7,793 bases of DNA from Wenzhouxiangella sp. (GTDB lineage Bacteria; Pseudomonadota; Gammaproteobacteria; Xanthomonadales; Wenzhouxiangellaceae): positions 1 to 7,793 of the forward strand of contig SKZJ01000219.1 of assembly GCA_007127425.1 (NCBI GenBank), written 5' to 3'. The position numbers and the translations under genes are program-made. The notes beneath the pieces are model-generated. The model made no database searches and had not been told where the DNA came from. It worked only from the letters and a program-made list of their open reading frames with translations. Numbering within the stretch: position 1 is the stretch's first letter; every line of letters starts with the position of its first letter. This document shows positions 1-5,118 of this stretch, piece by piece.

Positions 1-576
1 GCCGTCGTCACTGAGCAGCTTGGGCGGCATGGCCTTGAGCGCGGCGCCGTGGAACAGGTTCAGAAAGAACGTCTCGACGATGTCGTTGAGATGGTGGCCC
101 AGCGCGATCTTGTTCATGCCGTTCCGGCGCGCGAACTCGTACAGGGTGCCCCGACGCAGCCTTGAGCAGAGTCCGCAAGTCGTCTTGCCTTCCGGGAGCA
201 CGCGCTGGACGATAGAGTAAGTGTCTTTCTCGATCACGTGCCACTCGACGCCCAGCGACTCCAGGTATTCGGGCAGTACATGTTCCGGAAAGCCGGGTTG
301 CTTCTGGTCGAGATTCACCGCGACCAGGTCGAAATCGACCGGCGCGGCCTGTTTCAGGCCCAGCAGCAGGTCGAGCATGGCGTAGGAATCCTTGCCGCCC
401 GAAAGGCAGACCATGATGCGATCGCCGTCGGCAATCATGTCGTAGTCGGTGACGGCCTGGCCGACCTGGCGCCTGAGGCGCTTGATCAGTTTGTTGGCCG
501 AATAGCGCGACTTGCGATCGTCGACGGCTTCCTCGGACGTGGGCTTGATGGTCAGCGGCAGGCTGGGCATACTCAC
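1..576 (-). CDS. ttcA: tRNA 2-thiocytidine synthetase TtcA (5' part, runs off left edge)
   Basis: TtcA uses ATP and an Fe-S cluster to thiolate cytidine 32 of certain tRNAs in the cytoplasm. The 192 visible residues hold the PP-loop ATP pyrophosphatase motif SGGKDS (residues 59-64) and the CGLC pair (134-137), whose cysteines match two of the three [4Fe-4S] ligands known in E. coli TtcA. The third ligand would lie in the missing C-terminal part. Family members have about 290-310 residues, so roughly two thirds is present. After the cysteine pair come [12 protein letters not shown] and [19 protein letters not shown], both typical of the family. I chose the GTG start because GGAG lies 7 bases before it; an in-frame ATG two codons later (570-568) would have a 13-base spacing. 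The gene is divergent from the small DUF465 gene. The frame is open with no defect in the visible part. Confidence 0.97.
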   Translation of the reverse strand, partial: MSMPSLPLTIKPTSEEAVDDRKSRYSANKLIKRLRRQVGQAVTDYDMIADGDRIMVCLSGGKDSYAMLDLLLGLKQAAPVDFDLVAVNLDQKQPGFPEHVLPEYLESLGVEWHVIEKDTYSIVQRVLPEGKTTCGLCSRLRRGTLYEFARRNGMNKIALGHHLNDIVETFFLNLFHGAALKAMPPKLLSDDG

Positions 577-583
577 GGTTTTA

Positions 584-587
584 CTCC
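584..587 (-). promoter_or_regulatory. Ribosome binding site of ttcA
   Basis: GGAG on the minus strand, 7 bases before the GTG codon at 576-574. This spacing favours GTG over the ATG at 570-568. The 45-base gap to the divergent gene shows no convincing -35/-10 pair for ttcA. Confidence 0.6.
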
Positions 588-621
588 ACATTCAAATTCA
601 GACATTGATCCGGCGTCGGCC

Positions 622-825
622 ATGACGACAGGCATCTCCGAAATCCAGGCCAGGCTGGCCGAGTTGCGCGAGGAACACCGCGATCTCGACCAGGCGATCT
701 CCCAGATGGCCAGTAACCCCACGACCAACCAGCTTCAGCTGATCCGGATGAAGAAGCGCAAGCTGCGTTTGCGCGATCAGATTGCCTACTGGGAGAGCCG
801 GCTGATCCCGGACCTGGACGCCTGA
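622..825 (+). CDS. DUF465/YdcH-family small protein
   Basis: A 67-residue protein that I place in the DUF465 (YdcH-like) family. The family is widespread in Proteobacteria and has no established biochemical function. The C-terminal block RMKKRKLRLRDQI (about residues 43-55) matches the basic 'LKKxKLxLKDxI' signature of the family. The rest is highly charged, with heptad-like leucine and isoleucine spacing in ISEIQARLAELREEHRDLD, so a helical or coiled-coil hairpin is expected. There is no signal peptide or membrane segment. The ATG at 622 is used because the DUF465 match begins soon after it; no clear Shine-Dalgarno sequence precedes it. The open frame extends further upstream, but that part is antisense to ttcA and is not family-like. 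The gene is divergent from ttcA and ends 12 bases from the convergent plsB stop. Confidence 0.82.
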   Translation: MTTGISEIQARLAELREEHRDLDQAISQMASNPTTNQLQLIRMKKRKLRLRDQIAYWESRLIPDLDA

Positions 826-837
826 CGACCGGCTTGC

Positions 838-3345
838 TCAGGCGGCCTCACGCGTCAGCTCGGGCAACTCGGGGGTCGCCTGGATGATCGTGTGCCGGAT
901 TTCCTTTGCGAGAACCAACTTGGCATCGCGTGCAAAGTTTTCCAGTTCCCGGTCGAAGGTCAGGTTGCCGTCGTCGTCGCGACCGAGGATGTTGCTTTCG
1001 AACAGCGACTCGATGAACTGCTTGAACAGCGTCCGATCGTAGAACTCCGGTGCCTCGAACTCGTGCAGCAGTGAAATCCGCTGGGCGCTGAGCATGCAGA
1101 GCCTTTCGAGTTGCTGGCGGGTCAACCTGCCCGAGCCGTTCTTGACCAGAACGGCCACGGTGATGAAGTAGCGCTCGAAGGTCTGCAGCAGGGAACCGCC
1201 CAGCAGGCGTAGGTAATAGCTCTCGTCGCTGCCGCCGGCGGCCCGTTGCAGGAACTCGGTTGATGAGCGCAACAGTCCAAGCTCCGTCAGGGCGCCGGTG
1301 CACTGTTCAATCACGCCACTCAGCGCTTCTTCGTCCCAGGGCAGGAACAGTTCGCGCCTGATGAAGGGGTAGACGAACCGGCTCAGTTGCAGCAGGCGGT
1401 CTTTCCGGACCCGCTGGACATTGAGAAAACAGCAGGCGATCCAGGCGCTGATGGCGACCAGGTGGGCGATGTTGTTGCGGAAGTAGGTCAGCAGCACGGC
1501 ATTGGTCGGGTCGGTGCGGATGATGTTGCCGAGTTGATGTTGCTGACGCTCGATGACGCCGAGTTCCAGGCCGTATTCGATGACTTGCCCCGGGGTCATC
1601 GGCGTGACCGTGATGCGATCGGAGTAGCTGCTCAGTATGATGACGTCCTTGAGCAGGCCGATCATGCGTTCCAGGTCGTCCTCGTCCAGCGCCTGCTTGC
1701 GACTGGCCAGCAGCGCGGTCGCCAGCAGGTTGATGGGGTTGACGTCGGCGGCGCGATTGACGTTGACCATGATCTCGTGCGCCAGGTCATCCACCAGGCC
1801 GGGCAGCCATTTTGGTTTCGCCGAATCGGGAACCGGCTCTTCGACCCAGTCGGGGTGATGCGCCTCGAGCAGGCGGTTGAGCATGATCGGCTCGCCGAAG
1901 CTGACTGCGACCTCCCCGTAGTTTTTTCGCAGTATATTGATCACGTTACGGAAATCAGACAGCGACTCGGGCTTTTTCTGGCGCCCGGACAACTCGGAAA
2001 TGTAGGAACTGCCCTCGGCCAGGCGCTCGTAACCGATATAGACCGGCTGGAACATCAGCGGCTTTTTCGGGTTGCGCAGAAAGGCCCGGACCGTGATCGA
2101 GAGCATGCCTGCACGCGGAGGCAGCAGTCGGCCGGTCCGCGAGCGCGTGCCCTCGATGAAATACTCCAGCGAGACGCCGCGGTCGAGAATCATGGTCACA
2201 TACTGGTTGAATACCGACGCGTAAAGCGGCTGCGAGCGAAACGAGCGGCGCAGGAAAAACGCACCGCCGCGTCTGAGGAGCGGGCCGACCAGCGGCATGT
2301 TGAGGTTGACGCCGGCGGCGATATGCGGTGGCACGAAGCCGCGGTGGTAAAGCAGCCAGGACAGCAGCATGTAATCCATGTGGCTGCGATGGCACGGGAC
2401 GTAGACGACCTCGTGTCCCGGCGCCCGGTCACGAAATTGGCTGAAATGATGGACGGTGACGCCGCGATAGATCCGGCTCCAGAACCAGCTCAGCAGCAGA
2501 TCGGCAATCCGTATGAAGGTGTAGGAATAGTCGGCGGCGATTTCACGGGCGTAGTCGCGTGCCGACGCTTCAGCCCGTTCCACGCTGACATTTTCACGTC
2601 GGGCCTTGGCTTCGACGGCCTCGCGCACGGCAGGGCTCTTGACCACGCGCTCGACCAGGGTGCGGCGGTGGGAGCGATCCGGCCCGATGGCCGCGGTGCG
2701 TACGCGCTTGAAATGAACCCGCAGTACCCGGCTGATGCGCCTGAGAGCCTGTTCCCGGTCGTCGGTCTCGGCGAAGATCCGCTCCAGGGTCACCGGCTTG
2801 CCGAACTGGACCATGGTCGCTCGACCGTTGATGAAGGTGCTGAACAACCGCTTGAGTCGGCCACCGACTGCCCAGTTCTCAGAGAACAGGATCTTGAAAA
2901 AGCTCTCTTCCTTGTCCGGTGCGCGACCGATCAGCACGGTTACAGGAACGATCTGTACCGGGCCGAGCGTATCCAGGTCCTCACGCTCGATCAGTTCCGC
3001 CAGGATGCGCGAGTGCCGCCGCTTTTTCCGGCGGCGGAAGAATACGCCACCGCTGCGGCGGTTGGCGCCGAAGCTGCGCGACAGTCGCGTGTCGCCGACC
3101 TCGAACGGGGCCAGCGGTCGGCGCCAGCCCAGGTCGACGCAGATCTGCTCGACGATCAGTGTCGTGCTCAGGGCGTAACTGTCGATCATGTAGAAGACCG
3201 GTCGATCCGGATCGAGCTCCAGTTCGTCAAGGTCTTCGGGCAGCACGGTTGAACGGACCCACCAGTGCAGGATTCGCCGCAACAGCGCCAGCCATGCGCC
3301 GTAAAAGCTGACCAATAGTCGTTTGCGGGGGCGTGAATCGGACAT
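838..3345 (-). CDS. plsB: Glycerol-3-phosphate 1-O-acyltransferase PlsB
   Basis: PlsB transfers a fatty acyl group from acyl-ACP or acyl-CoA to position 1 of sn-glycerol-3-phosphate. This is the first step of phospholipid synthesis, at the inner face of the cytoplasmic membrane. The product has 835 residues, against about 807 in E. coli, and aligns along its length. The four acyltransferase blocks are present in order: HRSHMD (residues 319-324, catalytic His and Asp), GAFFLRRSF (about 361-369), YFIEGTRSRTG (about 395-405) and QPVYIGYE (433-440). The C-terminal domain keeps TYFRNNIAHL and RRELFLPWDE. I chose the ATG at 3345-3343 (MSDSRPRKRLL). The frame stays open to a TTG at 3411 and an ATG at 3384, but the predicted plsB promoter overlaps the ATG at 3384, and the TTG lies in the terminator T-tract. 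The Shine-Dalgarno sequence is weak (GGA about 12 bases upstream). The gene converges on the DUF465 gene. Confidence 0.97.
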   Translation of the reverse strand: MSDSRPRKRLLVSFYGAWLALLRRILHWWVRSTVLPEDLDELELDPDRPVFYMIDSYALSTTLIVEQICVDLGWRRPLAPFEVGDTRLSRSFGANRRSGGVFFRRRKKRRHSRILAELIEREDLDTLGPVQIVPVTVLIGRAPDKEESFFKILFSENWAVGGRLKRLFSTFINGRATMVQFGKPVTLERIFAETDDREQALRRISRVLRVHFKRVRTAAIGPDRSHRRTLVERVVKSPAVREAVEAKARRENVSVERAEASARDYAREIAADYSYTFIRIADLLLSWFWSRIYRGVTVHHFSQFRDRAPGHEVVYVPCHRSHMDYMLLSWLLYHRGFVPPHIAAGVNLNMPLVGPLLRRGGAFFLRRSFRSQPLYASVFNQYVTMILDRGVSLEYFIEGTRSRTGRLLPPRAGMLSITVRAFLRNPKKPLMFQPVYIGYERLAEGSSYISELSGRQKKPESLSDFRNVINILRKNYGEVAVSFGEPIMLNRLLEAHHPDWVEEPVPDSAKPKWLPGLVDDLAHEIMVNVNRAADVNPINLLATALLASRKQALDEDDLERMIGLLKDVIILSSYSDRITVTPMTPGQVIEYGLELGVIERQQHQLGNIIRTDPTNAVLLTYFRNNIAHLVAISAWIACCFLNVQRVRKDRLLQLSRFVYPFIRRELFLPWDEEALSGVIEQCTGALTELGLLRSSTEFLQRAAGGSDESYYLRLLGGSLLQTFERYFITVAVLVKNGSGRLTRQQLERLCMLSAQRISLLHEFEAPEFYDRTLFKQFIESLFESNILGRDDDGNLTFDRELENFARDAKLVLAKEIRHTIIQATPELPELTREAA

Positions 3346-3374
3346 GCGGGAATCGATTCCGGATCGGGAAAGAG

Positions 3375-3383
3375 ATTCTACCA
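3375..3383 (-). promoter_or_regulatory. Extended -10 promoter for plsB
   Basis: The minus strand reads TGGTAGAAT: an extended TGn motif followed by a -10 hexamer with one mismatch to TATAAT. No good -35 is present at 17-18 bases upstream, which an extended -10 can tolerate. A start near 3368 would leave a leader of about 23 bases before the plsB ATG at 3345. The element lies just downstream of the intrinsic terminator at 3410-3444, so plsB could be expressed independently of what is upstream. Confidence 0.5.
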
Positions 3384-3409
3384 TTGCCAAGGGGGGCCAC
3401 CGGGTCGGC

Positions 3410-3444
3410 AAAAAAAACCGGGCGCCCCCTTCGGGTTGCCCGGT
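3410..3444 (-). terminator. Strong intrinsic terminator
   Basis: On the minus strand ACCGGGC (3444-3438) pairs perfectly with GCCCGGT (3423-3417). The 14-base interior contains CCC and GGG that can extend the stem. A run of eight T residues (3417-3410) follows at once. It would end the small RNA proposed upstream and also readthrough from uvrD-hydrolase-pyrF, since no other terminator follows pyrF. Confidence 0.85.
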
Positions 3445-3528
3445 AATCAGTCGTCCGGAGAGGACTGTCAGGCGCCCGAAGGCGCTTGTCGATCGTCAAG
3501 TCCTCAGGCTGTTATTCCCGTGGACCGT
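3410..3528 (-). ncRNA. Candidate small RNA between pyrF and plsB
   Basis: About 119 bases bounded by a near-consensus promoter and an intrinsic terminator. On the minus strand there is no ATG or GTG within the transcript, so it looks non-coding. GAGGACT (3505-3499 region) can pair with AGTCCTC (3467-3461 region). Inside that stem GCGCC and GGCGC close a TTCG loop (stem and loop 3471-3486), a C(UUCG)G tetraloop of the very stable kind. The 3' end is the terminator hairpin plus U-tract, as in many Hfq-type small RNAs. I compared it by memory with 4.5S, 6S, tmRNA, Spot 42 and CsrB/RsmY types and recognise none. It could instead be an attenuating leader of plsB, but plsB appears to have its own promoter beyond the terminator. 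Promoter and terminator are seen directly; the RNA itself is inferred. Confidence 0.6.
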
Positions 3529-3535
3529 GCGCCAA

Positions 3536-3565
3536 ATCATAGCCTAACCCGGGTAACTTTATCAA
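3536..3565 (-). promoter_or_regulatory. Sigma-70 promoter of the candidate small RNA
   Basis: The -35 is TTGATA (3565-3560), the spacer is 18 bases, and the -10 is TATGAT (3541-3536). Each hexamer has one mismatch to consensus. The predicted start is near 3528-3530. It begins 22 bases after the pyrF stop. The spacer contains the 8-base palindrome ACCCGGGT (3547-3554), centred exactly between the two hexamers, a possible operator. The sequence just after the -10 is G+C-rich (GGCGC). Confidence 0.65.
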
Positions 3566-3587
3566 GTGCATGAATAGGGCGCCATAT

Positions 3588-4295
3588 CTATCTGAATATA
3601 CGCGATATTTCACCCTGAATGCCGGCGGCCGCGGACGCCGGGTCGTCGGCATCGCGGATTGGGCGGCCGACCACGATATAGTCAGCACCCGCAGCGAAGG
3701 CCTCGGCGACCGTCAGTGTGCGCTTCTGTTCATCGACGTTGGCGACCGGCCGGATGCCGGGGCAGACCACGACGAGACGGTCGTCGACGCCGCGGCGCAG
3801 CTGGGGCACTTCGAGCCCGGAGGAGATGACGCCCGTGCAGCCCAGCGCAAGCGCGCGACGGGCGCGTGAGAGCACCAGTGCCTGCACGTCGCACTTGAAT
3901 CCAAGATCGTCGAGATCGCCCTGGTCGAGGCTGGTCAGGGCCGTCACCGCGAGGATGCCCATGTCGCCGCGGTTGGCAACCGCCGCCTCCAGCATGGCGT
4001 CATTGCCGTGCACGGTCAGGAAATCCACATTGCGCCGGGCCAACTGCGCGGTGGCGCGTCCGACCGTGGGCGGGATGTCGAACAGCTTGAGGTCGGCGAA
4101 CACCCGCTTGCCGGCCGACTTCAGCTCGTCGGCCAGCTCGAAGTAATTGCCGCTGAGAAAGAGCTCCAGCCCCAGTTTGTAGAAGCGCACATGATCACCG
4201 AGGGTGCGGATCAGGGCCCGGGCCTGGTCCAGGTCGGGCACGTCGAGGGCGAAGATCAGGCGTTCTTCAGCGGGAATCTGTTGGCGATGGTCCAT
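3588..4295 (-). CDS. pyrF: Orotidine 5'-phosphate decarboxylase PyrF
   Basis: PyrF decarboxylates OMP to UMP, the last step of de novo pyrimidine synthesis, in the cytoplasm as a TIM-barrel dimer. The product has 235 residues, close to the 245 of E. coli. Visible family features are ALDVP with Asp18, FYKLGLE with Lys40, the signature FADLKLFDIPPTV with Asp68, Lys70 and Asp73 of the catalytic charge network, TALTS (118-122), PGIRP (179-183) and VVGRPI (208-213, phosphate-binding Arg). The ATG at 4295-4293 is chosen because the homologous sequence begins just after it; the longer frame upstream to 4547 is antisense-like and not PyrF. AAGGAG (4314-4309) precedes it by 13 bases, rather far. The start lies 29 bases inside the hydrolase 3' end, so translation is probably coupled. 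No terminator of its own follows. Confidence 0.97.
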   Translation of the reverse strand: MDHRQQIPAEERLIFALDVPDLDQARALIRTLGDHVRFYKLGLELFLSGNYFELADELKSAGKRVFADLKLFDIPPTVGRATAQLARRNVDFLTVHGNDAMLEAAVANRGDMGILAVTALTSLDQGDLDDLGFKCDVQALVLSRARRALALGCTGVISSGLEVPQLRRGVDDRLVVVCPGIRPVANVDEQKRTLTVAEAFAAGADYIVVGRPIRDADDPASAAAGIQGEISRIFR

Positions 4296-5118
4296 GGCGT
4301 TGAAAGTGCTCCTTGATGGCCGGGCCGATACGGTCCGGATGATGCATGTGCAGATGATGGCCGCCCGGCAGCCCCAGGCCCTGACGCCGTTGCAGCGCGG
4401 CGAAACGTCTCCGGGCGATAGATTCCGGGAGCACGCCGCCGCGCGGTTCGGCGTGGATGGACAGTACCGGGCACTGAACGGCGCCCAGGAGTTCGAGTAC
4501 CTGGGGCTCGGTGTAGCGATGGGCCGACGGCCAGGACAGGCGTTCATCGTGTCGCCAGCGTACCCCGCCGTCGACTTCGTTCACGCCGCGCTCGGCCAGT
4601 ACACGAGCCGCGCCGAGCCCAAGGTCGCTGTTGTCGGCTCGGGCTGCGGCCGCGGCCTCGTGATCGGCGTGAACGCGGCGCTTGCGCTTGCGCGAGCGCG
4701 CCACGGCCTGGCGCCAGTTGGCTGCTGTCGCGGAAACGGGGGCTGACAGCGGTCCCAGGCCTTCAATCAATGCCAGGGCACCGATACGCTCGGGGGCTGC
4801 TGCGGCGGTGACAGAAGCGACCGCGCCGCCGAGCGAATGACCGATCAGGCAGGACCTTTCCCAGCCCAGGGTATCGAGCGTTTCGAGCACGTCGAATACG
4901 TAGTCGTCGAAATGGTAGCGAACCCCGGCCGGACGCGCCGCCGACCGACCGTGGCCGGGGAAATCGATTGCCACCAGGTCCAGCCCGTTGAGCTCCGGCG
5001 CCAGGGCCAGGAAAGAGTGGGCGTTGTCGAGCCAGCCGTGCAGCGTCAGTACCGGGAGCTCCCCCTGCCGCCAACGCAGGCCGGCGATGGGGCCGAGGCT
5101 GATCGTCTCGGGCTTCAA
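4267..5118 (-). CDS. Alpha/beta hydrolase, SERHL/MhpC-like
   Basis: A 283-residue cytoplasmic alpha/beta-fold hydrolase of unknown substrate. The strand-loop LTLHGWLDNAHSF (24-36) gives the oxyanion region and, with its 'HGWxDN' form, resembles serine hydrolase-like (SERHL) proteins. IDFPGHGRS (51-59) follows, then the nucleophile elbow IGHSLGG (92-98, Ser95), and near the end PGGHHLHMHHP (251-261) with the catalytic His (254 or 255). The acid residue is not obvious: IHAEPRG (221-227) offers Glu224. A basic Arg/Lys-rich patch (RSRKRKRR, 141-148) sits in the cap region. The start is a TTG at 5118-5116 whose last bases overlap the uvrD stop (TTGA); GGAG lies 8 bases upstream and no ATG fits the domain start. 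The 3' end overlaps pyrF by 29 bases, suggesting an operon. Esterase, thioesterase or C-C hydrolase activity cannot be told apart here. Confidence 0.88.
   Translation of the reverse strand: MKPETISLGPIAGLRWRQGELPVLTLHGWLDNAHSFLALAPELNGLDLVAIDFPGHGRSAARPAGVRYHFDDYVFDVLETLDTLGWERSCLIGHSLGGAVASVTAAAAPERIGALALIEGLGPLSAPVSATAANWRQAVARSRKRKRRVHADHEAAAAARADNSDLGLGAARVLAERGVNEVDGGVRWRHDERLSWPSAHRYTEPQVLELLGAVQCPVLSIHAEPRGGVLPESIARRRFAALQRRQGLGLPGGHHLHMHHPDRIGPAIKEHFQRHGPSPTDSR
4309..4314 (-). promoter_or_regulatory. Probable ribosome binding site of pyrF
   Basis: AAGGAG inside the hydrolase coding region, 13 bases before the pyrF ATG. The spacing is longer than usual, and no alternative in-frame start lies between, so coupling to hydrolase translation probably helps. 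Confidence 0.4.

Noticed and set aside
545..573. Possible promoter TTGATG-17-CATACT for the DUF465 gene
   Set aside because: Two mismatches in each hexamer, inside ttcA coding sequence; too weak to list as a feature.
238..621. Upstream extension of the DUF465 gene
   Set aside because: Antisense to ttcA coding sequence; the family match begins only after the ATG at 622.
1387..3252. 621-codon open frame on the plus strand
   Set aside because: Exactly antisense to plsB, low-complexity composition typical of the mirror frame of a G+C-rich gene, and no recognisable domain.
3227..3499. 90-codon minus-strand frame crossing the candidate small RNA and the start of plsB
   Set aside because: TTG start, crosses the terminator and enters plsB out of frame; no family resemblance.
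3410..3528. Candidate RNA as 4.5S, 6S or CsrA-binding RNA
   Set aside because: No GGAAGGAAGCA-type SRP loop, too short and differently folded for 6S, and only a few GGA triplets without the CsrA-type loop context.
4296..4547. N-terminal extension of PyrF
   Set aside because: It is the hydrolase gene read in the wrong frame; PyrF homology starts just after 4295.
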